Source of the DNA: Pseudoalteromonas shioyasakiensis
GTDB taxonomy: Bacteria; Pseudomonadota; Gammaproteobacteria; Enterobacterales; Alteromonadaceae
Assembly: GCF_019134595.1 (NCBI RefSeq)
Contig: NZ_CP077770.1
Coordinates: 1,880,001 to 1,944,000, forward strand
Direction: 5' to 3'
DNA length: 64,000 nucleotides
Under the pieces are notes generated by a model. That model was not told the DNA's origin, searched no databases, and saw only the letters and a list, made by a program, of their open reading frames with translations. Both the position numbers and the translations under genes were made by a program. Numbering within the stretch: the first letter of the stretch is position 1; each line of letters opens with the position of its first letter. Positions 44,463 through 53,969 of the stretch are shown here, in pieces.

Positions 44463-46955
44463 TTAAAGCGTTTCTTTAAATAGCTTATGAATACGGCGGT
44501 ATTCATCTAACCAGCTTGATGGTTGTACAAAACCATGTGGTTCAACTGGGAAGATAGCTGTTTCAAAGTTCTCTTTTTCTAGCTCAATTAAGCGCTGTAC
44601 TAAGCGTACTGAGTCTTGGAAGAATACATTGTCATCAACCATAGGCGCATTAATTAATAAATGGCTCTTAAGACCTTCAGCAAAGTAAATTGGTGAGCTC
44701 TTTTCATAGGCAATCGGGTCAACATCTGGGTGGTTTAAGATGTTAGACGTGTAAGGACCATTGTAGTGAGCCCAATCAGTTACCGGACGAAGTGCAGCAC
44801 CTGCTTTGAATAAATCAGGTTGTGTGAATAGCGCCATAAACGTCATGAAACCACCGTAAGAGCCACCATAGGTACCTACAGCTTGTGTATCAACGTTTGC
44901 GTTGTCTGCCATCCAGCTTACACCGTCTGCTAAATCTTGGATCTCAGGTGTACCCATTTGACGGTAAATAGCTGTACGCCAATCACGGCCGTAACCTTTC
45001 GATGCACGGTAGTCCATGTCCATTACAACGTAGCCTTCTGAAGCAAGTAGTGAATGGAACATAAACTCACGGAAGTAACCAGACCAACCCATGTGTGAGT
45101 TTTGTAGGTAACCAGCACCGTGGTTAAAGATAACCGCTTTACGGTTTTTACCTGTTTCGCCTTCTTTATAATCAGCTGGGTAATATACTTTTGCGTAAAT
45201 TGGCTGATCAGTGTGGCTTGAAGGCACAGCAACAATCTTAGGTGCAATTAGCTTCTTCGCTAAGAACTCATCAGATACTGTATGCGTTAACTGCGTCGCT
45301 TGAGTATTTGCTTTTGCATCAGCAACATAAAGCTCAGGCGGCGACATAATTTTTGAGTGAGTTAGCAATAGTTTGCTTTCATCTGGGCTTAACTGGTAAT
45401 CAGTCATACCATCAAGGTTTGTTACTTGCTCAGATTCACCGTTTGCAGGGTTTACACGATAGATTTCGTAAAGACCCGGGTGCTCAACGTTAGCTTTGTA
45501 GTAAATCGCCGAGTTATCAGCCGTTAACGTTAAGTTAGAAACAACAAATTGGCCTTTAGTAAGCTGCGTTGCTTTACCGTTTAAAGGCTTTTTGTAAATG
45601 TGGCTGAAACCAGACTCTTCAGATAAGAAGTAAAGCGTGTCTGAGTTGTTCAACCAACCAAAATCGTTGTATGCATAGTTAACCCACGCATCGTCATGCA
45701 GACGGTGCTGTGAAACCAGTTTATTGTTTTGTGTATCAACAGTCGCTAACCAACGGTCTTTGTTGTCCCATGCTTCAAGCATAAGTGCCACTTTTGAACC
45801 ATCGGTGTTCCATTGGATTGCACTTTGGTCCCAACCCCAATCCATCATTAAGTTGATGGCACGTGGTGCTTTTTCAGACTTATAAGTTTTACCATCACGG
45901 GCGTAGTTTTCTTTCTTAACAGCTGCAAGTACGTCTTCATCAAAACCAGGTAAGGTATCGAATGCAAGCGTTGTTTGCTCGCCTGATTTAAGATCGATGT
46001 AAACAACGTCTGAGCTGATTGGTTTTTCATCAGCAACACGACGGCGTACTTTTTCTGCTTTTACGCGTGCATCATCGGCAATGTAATTAGGCATGATATC
46101 GCCTTCATCGCGCCATGAACGGCTTTCTGTGGTTACTGCAACAAGTGCTTGGCCATTTGGTGAAAGCTGTACATCTGCTAAACGCTTACCTTTACCTAAA
46201 TAAAACTGTGCATTAGCAATGCTGTCGTTTTGCTCGTTGATTTGTGCTTTACGCTCTTCGCGATCTTTTTTGTTTTTGTGCGTCAGCGCAATGTAATCAA
46301 TTAGTTTGTGCTGCTCTTTTGCAATGTAAGTGTCTGGCTCTTGTACACCTTTAGGTGCATCGTCTAGGTGTAAGTTAACTAATTCAACTTGACGACCCGT
46401 TGCTAAATCAACTTTATAAAATGCATTAGCTTGGCGATATGCAAGGCTACCATCAGTTAAAAACTGTGGTTTTGATTGCTGTGCGCTATCGTGAGTGATT
46501 TGTGTAATTTGCCCAGTGCTTAGGTTTTTGACGAAGATATTACCTTCAAATGCATAAGCCTGTTGCTTTTTATCTGCAGAATAAACGGCATTTTTAGCGC
46601 CTACAGTGTGCAGTTTATTTAACGCTAATTGTGATGCAGATTGGCTATTTACCGCTTGAATGTATAAATCGCGTAACTCATTGCCTTGTTGCTTTTGTGC
46701 ATAAACGATGCTGTTAGAATCACCGTTCCAGAAAGCACGCTCAGGCTGACGGCCTAACCAATCAGGGTGAGCCATTGCTTGCTCTAACGTGATTTCAGCT
46801 GAACCTGTATCAGCAGGAGTAGCAACAACTGGTGCTACATTGGTAACTTGTTCTTCAGAAGGCGTTGAGGCGGTTGATTGACAACCTGCTAGCATGAAGC
46901 TAGATGCGACTGCGAGAGCCACTAACGTTTTATTAGCAGTGGTTTTGAATTTCAT
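44463..46955 (-). CDS. S9-family (DPP IV-like) lipoprotein peptidase
   Basis: An 830-residue prolyl-oligopeptidase-type peptidase. The signal has lipobox LAGC (Cys about residue 25), so it is a lipoprotein. The N-terminal two thirds form a beta-propeller of the DPP IV type. The C-terminal alpha/beta hydrolase shows the nucleophile in GSYGGF, the Asp in MVDDNVFFQDS and the His in PVEPHGF. It probably breaks down peptides in the periplasm or outside the cell. No deletions are seen. Confidence 0.9.
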   Translation of the reverse strand: MKFKTTANKTLVALAVASSFMLAGCQSTASTPSEEQVTNVAPVVATPADTGSAEITLEQAMAHPDWLGRQPERAFWNGDSNSIVYAQKQQGNELRDLYIQAVNSQSASQLALNKLHTVGAKNAVYSADKKQQAYAFEGNIFVKNLSTGQITQITHDSAQQSKPQFLTDGSLAYRQANAFYKVDLATGRQVELVNLHLDDAPKGVQEPDTYIAKEQHKLIDYIALTHKNKKDREERKAQINEQNDSIANAQFYLGKGKRLADVQLSPNGQALVAVTTESRSWRDEGDIMPNYIADDARVKAEKVRRRVADEKPISSDVVYIDLKSGEQTTLAFDTLPGFDEDVLAAVKKENYARDGKTYKSEKAPRAINLMMDWGWDQSAIQWNTDGSKVALMLEAWDNKDRWLATVDTQNNKLVSQHRLHDDAWVNYAYNDFGWLNNSDTLYFLSEESGFSHIYKKPLNGKATQLTKGQFVVSNLTLTADNSAIYYKANVEHPGLYEIYRVNPANGESEQVTNLDGMTDYQLSPDESKLLLTHSKIMSPPELYVADAKANTQATQLTHTVSDEFLAKKLIAPKIVAVPSSHTDQPIYAKVYYPADYKEGETGKNRKAVIFNHGAGYLQNSHMGWSGYFREFMFHSLLASEGYVVMDMDYRASKGYGRDWRTAIYRQMGTPEIQDLADGVSWMADNANVDTQAVGTYGGSYGGFMTFMALFTQPDLFKAGAALRPVTDWAHYNGPYTSNILNHPDVDPIAYEKSSPIYFAEGLKSHLLINAPMVDDNVFFQDSVRLVQRLIELEKENFETAIFPVEPHGFVQPSSWLDEYRRIHKLFKETL

Positions 46956-47060
46956 AGTGCTTCTTACGGGTTATTATAATTCGCCCTATTTAAGCAGAAG
47001 CACTGATGAAATAGCAATTTTTATAGGATAAACAGCCAAAGTTTTCCGTTTAATAACAGC

Positions 47061-48224
47061 TTATTTTAAGCTGATATCAAGCCATACCATACGGTGATCA
47101 GATGATGCGTTACGATCTCTAATTAAACGGAACAGTTCAGAGTTTTTCTGTGGCCAAAAAACCCCACCATCGTTTATCTCAATACCATAATTTGATGGTA
47201 AAACGTAATCAGCACGAGCCTGCCAATAAGCGGTATAGTTTTTAGCGTAATCTTCTTTATACGATTCTTTAGCGCCTTTGCTTGTTGGTGTAAATGAGGT
47301 ATTCACTAATGGATTTTTTAAAATTTGGTCTGTGGTATTCGGGCGTGCCTTACCCCCTTCTGGCGCAGCATTTAAGTCACCAACAATAACAAAGCGGCTT
47401 TTCGCTTTTAAGCCTCCTTTTTGACCTTTGTCATCGTAAATGTAGTTAGCATTGTTGATGTAATCTGCAACTAGGCGTACTTCGTCGTGGTTACGCTTAC
47501 CGTTGCGGTCTTCGTCACCATCAAAAACAGGCGGCGTTGGGTGCGATGCAAGCAAATGAAACGTTTTGCCTTTTACATCTATTGGTAAGTCCCAAAAAGA
47601 CTTAGAGCTTAGGTGAATTGCTTGCCACTCTTCAGCTGAATACCAGTTTTTACCTGTTTTAGGGTCGATAGGCATTTGTGCATTTGGCATATCTTTGTAT
47701 TTGAATGTTTGTAATGTACGCGCTTTATCTAAATCGATTGGGTAGCGCGACAATACTGCCATTGCATAATGCCCCTCAAAGAAGCCAAAGCCGTGTGCGT
47801 CACCTTTGTAATGCCCCTTTACACCATCGTTGTCTAGGTCAAACTCAGTAGGTAAACCAGTGTTAACAGGTGCAATAAAGTAATACGGGTAATCGATGGC
47901 AACCTGCTTATTTTGCGATACTTGCAGGTAGTTTTTACGAAATACGTTAATCCCTTTGTCGGCATCAATATAATCAAACTCATTGAGTAAAATAACATCA
48001 GGTCTTACGCGCTGAATAATTTCGGCAATGTTACGAATTTGCTGGTGGTTGCTGGCTAATGCTTTACTTAAAGCATCTTTATCTATTGCTTCGCCTTTTT
48101 TAGCATAGTTAGTTGCATCCATACTCACATTAAAGGTAGCAACACGTAAATCAGCAGCCGATACATTGTTAGCAAATAAGCCTACAGCCAGTGCTAATGA
48201 AGAAGTTAATAAAGCGTTTTTCAT
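47061..48224 (-). CDS. Secreted endonuclease/exonuclease/phosphatase family protein
   Basis: A 387-residue secreted phosphodiesterase-type enzyme with a signal peptide ending at NVSAAD. Catalytic motifs: ATFNV, ILLNEFDYID (Glu for the metal), the HPTPPVFDGDED region (His), GDLNAAPEGG (Asp, Asn), and a final SSDHRMVWLDI (Asp-His). The substrate could be DNA, RNA or phospholipid. The start at 48224 is chosen at the signal peptide Met; it overlaps the yeiH stop by four bases. Confidence 0.85.
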   Translation of the reverse strand: MKNALLTSSLALAVGLFANNVSAADLRVATFNVSMDATNYAKKGEAIDKDALSKALASNHQQIRNIAEIIQRVRPDVILLNEFDYIDADKGINVFRKNYLQVSQNKQVAIDYPYYFIAPVNTGLPTEFDLDNDGVKGHYKGDAHGFGFFEGHYAMAVLSRYPIDLDKARTLQTFKYKDMPNAQMPIDPKTGKNWYSAEEWQAIHLSSKSFWDLPIDVKGKTFHLLASHPTPPVFDGDEDRNGKRNHDEVRLVADYINNANYIYDDKGQKGGLKAKSRFVIVGDLNAAPEGGKARPNTTDQILKNPLVNTSFTPTSKGAKESYKEDYAKNYTAYWQARADYVLPSNYGIEINDGGVFWPQKNSELFRLIRDRNASSDHRMVWLDISLK

Positions 48225-49153
48225 GAAATAAATCCGTCTACTATAAGTAGTAAAATAATACTGCTGACAATGATCCATAAAATCATCGCCATGATAAAAG
48301 GTTTAATGCCCGCTTGTTTTAAGACTGAAATAGATAAACCACTACCAATCAAAAATAAGGTCATTACTAAAACTTGTTTAGCACCAACATTGAGTGCATG
48401 CCACAGTGTTTGATACTCAGGAAAGCTCGAATTAATTAGCGCAGCCGCTAAAAAACCAAATATAAACAATGGGATGCTGGCTTTTTCATCCGATTTCCAA
48501 AACACTCCCGCGATGCTCGTGTAAGGGATTATCCACATCGCTCTGGTCAGTTTAATGGTTGTGGCAATAGCAAGCGCTGATGCGCCATAAGCGGCTGAAG
48601 CCCCCACTACACTACTGGTGTCGTGAATAGCAAGTGCAGCCCAAACACCGAATTGTTGCTCAGTCAGGCCAAAGTAATGACCAATCATTGGGAATAACAC
48701 TAAGCCAAGGGCGTTTAATAAAAACACCACAGCGAGTGAGATAGCTACTTCGTGATCTTTGGCCTTTATAACTGGTGCCATTGCAGCAATGGCGCTACCA
48801 CCACAAATGGCAGTACCAAATGAAATAAGTACACCGGTGTTTTTATTTAACTTAAATAACTGAGATAAAATTTCACCAAGGCCAATAATCGCGGTAATAC
48901 TGACAATAGTAAGCACAATAGAGCTGCGCCCTACTTCTATTACTTGATTAAAATCAACAGCAAAACCTAAGCCAATCACCGCCAACTTTAGCATCCATTT
49001 ACTCATTTTTTGTGACTGTGCTGAAAATGGATTACCCAATATCATGGCAAATAAAGCACCGACGACAAGTGCCGTTGCAGAGCCAACAAATGGTAATGCT
49101 GATACTAAAAATAGTGCAATAAAAAGAACTTGTTTTGGGCGTTCGGCTATCAC
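48221..49153 (-). CDS. yeiH: YeiH-family putative sulfate exporter
   Basis: A 310-residue inner-membrane protein with about nine or ten helices. Family hallmarks: GFAVDFNQVIEVG and FGTAICGGSAIAAMAPVI, followed by FPMIGHYFGL and the HDTSSVVGA segment. Sulfate export is proposed for the family; the substrate is not proven. It overlaps both neighbours by four bases, so it is translationally coupled. Confidence 0.87.
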   Translation of the reverse strand: MIAERPKQVLFIALFLVSALPFVGSATALVVGALFAMILGNPFSAQSQKMSKWMLKLAVIGLGFAVDFNQVIEVGRSSIVLTIVSITAIIGLGEILSQLFKLNKNTGVLISFGTAICGGSAIAAMAPVIKAKDHEVAISLAVVFLLNALGLVLFPMIGHYFGLTEQQFGVWAALAIHDTSSVVGASAAYGASALAIATTIKLTRAMWIIPYTSIAGVFWKSDEKASIPLFIFGFLAAALINSSFPEYQTLWHALNVGAKQVLVMTLFLIGSGLSISVLKQAGIKPFIMAMILWIIVSSIILLLIVDGFIS

Positions 49154-49380
49154 AACGGCGCTCTGATCAGTTTATTGGTTAGCTTATGCACCACAGGTGC
49201 AACAAAAATAACGGTAGGAAATGCCACACAAAATGCAAAAGCCCATGCTTTAAGCCAAATGGTTGCAATGTTATCGATTAAACCAACGTTAAAGATGCTG
49301 ATCACTAAAGACATAAATCCAGACATAAACAGCGCCATAAAGAACGCAAATACGACTGTTCTAAATCGAGGATGTAACAT
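49150..49380 (-). CDS. DUF2798 small membrane protein
   Basis: A 76-residue protein with two membrane helices separated by a short loop, matching the DUF2798 pattern (RFRTVVFAFFMALFMSGFMS and WLKAWAFAFCVAFPTVIF). Function unknown. First gene of the short operon with yeiH. Confidence 0.75.
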   Translation of the reverse strand: MLHPRFRTVVFAFFMALFMSGFMSLVISIFNVGLIDNIATIWLKAWAFAFCVAFPTVIFVAPVVHKLTNKLIRAPL

Positions 49381-49480
49381 AACGAACTAATATTAATATA
49401 AAAATATTAGTCTATAGCAAGATGACCCTGACGCAAGTGCTTTGAGACAAGAGGTACAAAATTAGCGAAGTTTGTGGGTA

Positions 49481-49642
49481 ATACCAATTCGCTTAATTAA
49501 GTAGTCTATTTTGAGGCAAGAAAACCTTGTTGATAACAAGGCAAAAATTTCGTTATTTAGTTATTCTAAATGAGAAATTTTTAACGCAGGTAGCGACAGG
49601 TTTAATCCCTCAAAATGATTAAGTATTATTGCGGATTGGTAT
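49481..49642. repeat. MITE-like palindromic intergenic element
   Basis: A 162-base element bounded by ATACCAATTCGC and GCGGATTGGTAT, inverted repeats matching at 11 of 12 positions. Nested inner repeats occur: CCTTGT-TGAT-ACAAGG-like, AAATTTCGTTATTTAG with CTAAATGAGAAATTT, and TTTTGAGG with CCTCAAAA. It has no coding capacity. The gap 49381-49697 otherwise holds only a terminator. Confidence 0.75.
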
Positions 49643-49657
49643 GAGTTATAGAGATTA

Positions 49658-49684
49658 AAAAGCCGAGATAAACTCGGCTTTTAA
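49658..49684 (-). terminator. Terminator after purK
   Basis: AAGCCGAG-ATAAA-CTCGGCTT with A-run and T-run, directly after the purK stop on the reverse strand. Confidence 0.85.
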
Positions 49685-49697
49685 GAATTTAAACTGA

Positions 49698-50846
49698 TTA
49701 GTTTAAAATAAGTTGAGTGCTGGTAGCTGCTACACCTGGGTAGTCTTGCTCTGGCAAAATTTCAGCCAGTGCCGCTAAACGCTCACCTAATTGGTGAAGG
49801 TTATCAGCCGATACATTGATATGACCCATCTTACGACCCGGTTTAGCCGTTTTACCATACCAGTGACTTGTAACGTCTTGCGTTGCCAGTACTGAGTGTG
49901 GGATTGAAGGCTGACCTAATACATTGATCATCGCAGTAGGACGAAGACACTCTGTACTACCTAATGGTAGACCTGCAACAGCGCGCATGTGGTTTTCGAA
50001 CTGTGAGCAATGTGTACCCTGCTGTGTCCAGTGACCAGAGTTATGAACGCGTGGCGCAATTTCGTTAACTAATAACGTACCTTGTACATCAAAAAACTCA
50101 ATCGCTAATACACCCACATAGTCAAGTTCTTGCGCTAACTTGTTAAATGCAAGCTCTGCTTGTTCTTGAATTGCTGCTTTTTCTTTACCGGCAACTGAAA
50201 GCGTAAGTACACCATTGGTGTGTTGGTTTTCAGTTAATGGATAAATAACTGTGTTACCCGCTTTGTCGCGAGCACCAATGATAGATACTTCACGGTCAAA
50301 TGGGATCATCTTTTCAGCGATAATAGAATGCGGCGCACTTTCAGTGCCTGAAGCTATGAAATCTGCCATTTCTGACCAGATTTGGTCAATTTGATCATCA
50401 GACTTTAAGCGCCATTGCCCTTTACCATCGTAACCCGCTTGGCAAGTTTTGATCACAAGTGGCTTGCCTAAACGCTCTACAGCAGCAATAAGGTGCGCTT
50501 TTTCTGTAATTAATTGGTAAGGCGCACATTCAACATTTGTTTTATCAAGTAATGCTTTTTCAAGTGCGCGGTCGCCACCTGTTTTAATTGCCGCTTTACC
50601 CGGATAAAACTTATTGCTTTGACAACATAATGTAAGTACATCATCAGGAATGTGTTCAAACTCTGCTGTAATCGCGTCTGCGTTATCAATAGCTTGTTGT
50701 AATGTGCTGTTATGAACTTCACCAGTTAATGGGTGAATGATTTTTTCACTACCCACATCGTAGGCAACAACATTTAAATCAAGCGGTGCACCCGCTAAGC
50801 TCATCATGCGAGCTAACTGACCTGCACCTAAAATTAGAATATTCAT
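49698..50846 (-). CDS. purK: N5-carboxyaminoimidazole ribonucleotide synthase PurK
   Basis: A 382-residue ATP-grasp enzyme of purine synthesis that carboxylates AIR on N5. Seen: N-terminal ILGAGQLARMMSLAGAPL, ATP-grasp stretch VIKTCQAGYDGKGQ, EKMIPFDREVSIIGARD, and NEIAPRVHNSGHWTQ. Length is normal. It begins 1 base after purE, its partner in the pathway. Confidence 0.94.
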   Translation of the reverse strand: MNILILGAGQLARMMSLAGAPLDLNVVAYDVGSEKIIHPLTGEVHNSTLQQAIDNADAITAEFEHIPDDVLTLCCQSNKFYPGKAAIKTGGDRALEKALLDKTNVECAPYQLITEKAHLIAAVERLGKPLVIKTCQAGYDGKGQWRLKSDDQIDQIWSEMADFIASGTESAPHSIIAEKMIPFDREVSIIGARDKAGNTVIYPLTENQHTNGVLTLSVAGKEKAAIQEQAELAFNKLAQELDYVGVLAIEFFDVQGTLLVNEIAPRVHNSGHWTQQGTHCSQFENHMRAVAGLPLGSTECLRPTAMINVLGQPSIPHSVLATQDVTSHWYGKTAKPGRKMGHINVSADNLHQLGERLAALAEILPEQDYPGVAATSTQLILN

Positions 50847-50847
50847 A

Positions 50848-51330
50848 TTACTCTGCAGGATTAGGGTTAGCTAAAATAGTGTCTGTTTGTTCTTTACGGA
50901 AAGCTTCTACTTTTGCGAAGATTTCAGGCTGTTGGCAACCTAAAATTTGTGCCGCTAAAAGGCCAGCATTTGCAGCGCCTGCTTCACCAATAGCAAGAGT
51001 ACCTACAGCAACACCTTTAGGCATTTGGCAGATAGATAATAACGAATCAACACCATTAAGTGTTTTAGACTTAACTGGTACACCTAAAACTGGTAGTGAT
51101 GTAAACGCCGCAGCCATACCTGGTAAGTGCGCAGCACCACCGGCACCTGCAATAATAATTTTAATGCCGCGATCTGCAGCTGAACTTGCATAGTCAGCAA
51201 GTAATTGAGGGGTACGGTGAGCAGAAACAACTTTAGTTTCGTATTCAATGCCGAATTTTTCTAGCATTAACGCCGCATGTTCCATCGTTGGCCAGTCTGA
51301 TTTGGAACCCATAATAATGCCAACAGTCAT
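50848..51330 (-). CDS. purE: N5-CAIR mutase PurE
   Basis: A 160-residue class I PurE that moves the carboxylate of N5-CAIR to give CAIR. Seen: [23 protein letters not shown] with the active-site His, [14 protein letters not shown], and a [23 protein letters not shown] end. First gene of purEK; the purine operator, if any, was not identified. Confidence 0.95.
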   Translation of the reverse strand: MTVGIIMGSKSDWPTMEHAALMLEKFGIEYETKVVSAHRTPQLLADYASSAADRGIKIIIAGAGGAAHLPGMAAAFTSLPVLGVPVKSKTLNGVDSLLSICQMPKGVAVGTLAIGEAGAANAGLLAAQILGCQQPEIFAKVEAFRKEQTDTILANPNPAE

Positions 51331-51434
51331 AAATACACCTCAGTAAATTGTTTTCTAAAAAAGCGGACTTTTGTCCTTATTTTGTGGCGGGTATTATATA
51401 CCCAAACCACATCAAGATGCGACTCTAGAAGCAC

Positions 51435-51462
51435 AAAAAAGCCATGACATGCATGGCTTTTA
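51435..51462 (-). terminator. Terminator after ybiT
   Basis: AAAGCCATG and CATGGCTTT form the stem with a short loop and flanking A- and T-runs, just past the ybiT stop. Confidence 0.8.
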
Positions 51463-51478
51463 ATCACTCATCAGCTAA

Positions 51479-53065
51479 TTAAGCTTCTTTGCTTGCTAGG
51501 TACTCAGTGTATGTACCTTTAAAGTCGATAACTTTGCCGTCTTTGATTTCCCAAATACGGTTTGCAAGCGATGATACAAATTGTCTATCGTGTGATACGA
51601 ACAACAAAGTCCCTTCGTATGCTTCAAGTGCTAAGTTAAGCGCCTCGATAGATTCCATATCCATATGGTTAGTTGGCTCATCCATTAATAAGATGTTTGG
51701 TTTATGCATCATAATTTTGCCAAACAGCATACGGCCTTGCTCACCACCTGAAATCACTTTTACTGACTTTTTGATATCGTTTTGTGAAAACAGCATACGA
51801 CCTAAGAAACTACGAACAACTTGCTCGTCGTCACCTTCTTGTTGCCATTGTTCCATCCACTCAAATAAGTTCATGTCTTGTTCGAACTCGTCAGCATGGT
51901 CTTGTGCGTAATAACCGATATTAGCGTTATCAGACCATTTAAATTCACCTTGTTTTGGTGCTAAACGACCAGCAAGGGTATTTAATAGTGTGGTTTTACC
52001 AACACCGTTCTCACCGATAATTGCAATGCGCTCGCCTACTTCAACTAGGCCTTCAAGGCCGCTGAATAATGTTTCGTCAAAGCCTTGTGTTAAATTTGTT
52101 AGCTCTAAGGCATTACGGAATAACTGCTTTTCTTGCTCAAAACGAATAAACGGGCTTTGACGAGAAGATGCTTTAACTTCTTCAAGCTGAATTTTATCAA
52201 TTTGTTTAGCACGTGATGTTGCTTGCTTTGCTTTTGAAGCGTTCGCAGAGAAGCGCGATACGAACTGTTGAAGTTCTGCAATTTGGCTTTTCTTCTTCGC
52301 ATTTTCGCTTAGTAGACGCTCACGAGCTTGCGTAGCTGCAAACATGTACTCATCGTAGTTACCCGGGTAAATACGAAGCTCACCGTAATCGATGTCAGCC
52401 ATGTGTGTACATACTGAGTTTAAGAAGTGACGGTCGTGCGAAATAATGATCATGGTGCAGTCGCGCTGGTTTAGCACGTCTTCTAGCCACTTGATTGTGT
52501 AGATGTCCAAGTTATTGGTAGGTTCATCAAGTAACATGATATCTGGATCAGAAAACAGCACCTGTGCAAGTAACACACGCAGTTTAAAACCCGGCGCAAT
52601 TTCTGACATAGGGCCGTAGTGTTGCTCTGTGCCAATACCTACACCAATTAGTAACTCACCTGCTTTAGCTTCTGCTGAGTAACCATCCATTTCGGCAAAT
52701 TCAGTTTCTAGATCTGCTACGCGCATACCGTCTTCTTCGCTCATCTCAGGTAAGCTGTAAATACGGTCACGTTCTTTTTTTACTTCCCACAGCTCTTTAT
52801 GACCCATGATCACTGTGTCGATTACAGAAAACTCTTCGTAAGCAAACTGGTCTTGGTTTAGTTTAGCAATACGCTCGTTTGGATCTGTGCTGACATTACC
52901 TGAAGATGGCTCTAGTTCACCACTTAAGATTTTCATGAAGGTTGATTTACCACAGCCATTCGCACCGATTAAACCGTAACGGTTACCATCGCCAAATTTT
53001 GCTGAGATATTTTCGAATAAAGGTTTAGCACCAAATTGCATGGTGATATTAGCTGTACTAATGAT
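51479..53065 (-). CDS. ybiT: ABC-F ATPase YbiT, apparent AUC start codon
   Basis: A translation-associated ABC-F ATPase of about 528 residues, very close to E. coli YbiT. Two ABC domains: Walker A GANGCGKS and GENGVGKT; Walker [11 protein letters not shown] and [10 protein letters not shown]; linker [18 protein letters not shown]. The first ATG in frame (53041) lacks any ribosome site and would remove the first eight residues of the family (E. coli begins MLVSSNVTMQFG). In frame upstream, the codons read [12 protein letters not shown], and GGAGG (53074-53078) stands eight bases before the ATC at 53063-53065. The start is therefore placed at this ATC. Confidence 0.88.
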   Translation of the reverse strand: MISTANITMQFGAKPLFENISAKFGDGNRYGLIGANGCGKSTFMKILSGELEPSSGNVSTDPNERIAKLNQDQFAYEEFSVIDTVIMGHKELWEVKKERDRIYSLPEMSEEDGMRVADLETEFAEMDGYSAEAKAGELLIGVGIGTEQHYGPMSEIAPGFKLRVLLAQVLFSDPDIMLLDEPTNNLDIYTIKWLEDVLNQRDCTMIIISHDRHFLNSVCTHMADIDYGELRIYPGNYDEYMFAATQARERLLSENAKKKSQIAELQQFVSRFSANASKAKQATSRAKQIDKIQLEEVKASSRQSPFIRFEQEKQLFRNALELTNLTQGFDETLFSGLEGLVEVGERIAIIGENGVGKTTLLNTLAGRLAPKQGEFKWSDNANIGYYAQDHADEFEQDMNLFEWMEQWQQEGDDEQVVRSFLGRMLFSQNDIKKSVKVISGGEQGRMLFGKIMMHKPNILLMDEPTNHMDMESIEALNLALEAYEGTLLFVSHDRQFVSSLANRIWEIKDGKVIDFKGTYTEYLASKEA

Positions 53066-53199
53066 AGCGGTACCCTCCAGCGGGTAAAAAGTAAAAACGA
53101 AACTGCGGGCAATTTTAAACTAAAGCCGCTTGGCACGCCATGAAAGTTTAATTAAATACACTTGCTAATTTTACAGGCTCATCACTATCGTCTACCTTT

Positions 53200-53237
53200 A
53201 ATGAGCGCGCTCATTTATATATATGAGCACGCTCACT
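53200..53237. promoter_or_regulatory. Twin operators for the TetR-family regulator
   Basis: ATGAGCGCGCTCAT (53201-53214) is a perfect dyad, and ATGAGCACGCTCAC (53223-53236) repeats it with two changes. Centres are 22 bases apart, two helical turns, as in TetR-type sites that bind two dimers. They lie 36-71 bases before the tetR start, so autoregulation is likely. Confidence 0.75.
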
Positions 53238-53271
53238 TTTAAAATAACCAAATAAAAACAGCAGGTTAAAA

Positions 53272-53793
53272 ATGAGCAAACATGGCGATACTCACCAACG
53301 TATTTTAGAGGCGGCTTGGCGACTCTTTACTGAACAAGGGTTTAACGATACTTCAACGCGGCAAATTTCAGCAGCAAGTAACATAGCGGTTGGCACCTTG
53401 TTTAATCATTTTGCTGATAAAGTAGCTATTTTAGAAGCCTGCCTCGAAGATAAATTTAATGATGTGTTAGAGCGCGCAAAAGAAACCGATATTCACCGCC
53501 CTGCTCGCTTAAAGATTAATCATTACGCACAATATTTTTATCAGTTTTATTGTTTACATCACCGCTTTTATAAAGTGCTTTTTAGCCAGCGATTATTTTC
53601 GCAATCATTCCAGCAACAACACATGGAATTAATTCAATCATTGGTTTTTGCCGACCAACCGCAATTTAATAAAGTAAAAGCAGCTATATTACTCGACTGC
53701 TATTTTATGACCTTGTTGTATGGTTTAGGCGCCGAAAACCCAAACACTAAACTCATGCTCAGAACGCTAAGTCAGAAGGTGTCTATTTTTTAG
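53272..53793 (+). CDS. TetR-family transcriptional regulator
   Basis: A 173-residue repressor-type protein. Residues about 8-55 form the helix-turn-helix domain (ILEAAWRLFTEQGFNDTSTRQISAASNIAVGTLFNHFADK). The C-terminal ligand part is unusual in length only slightly. Twin operators lie upstream. It is followed by two porin genes on the same strand and might control them. A degenerate copy of its 3' end lies between the porins. Confidence 0.88.
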   Translation: MSKHGDTHQRILEAAWRLFTEQGFNDTSTRQISAASNIAVGTLFNHFADKVAILEACLEDKFNDVLERAKETDIHRPARLKINHYAQYFYQFYCLHHRFYKVLFSQRLFSQSFQQQHMELIQSLVFADQPQFNKVKAAILLDCYFMTLLYGLGAENPNTKLMLRTLSQKVSIF

Positions 53794-53969
53794 GCTTAGC
53801 ATTTTTTGATTAGTATCCTTGAAAAAGACCAGTTGAAATTTTGGATAATCAATTCTCAGAAAGTTCGTATTTTAATTGCTTTTCCGTTTAATACTCCTTC
53901 CTCGCTTTAATTATCTAATTACTTTAGTTATCTTTCGACTTTAGGGACATGCTACATGTAAGGATATAT

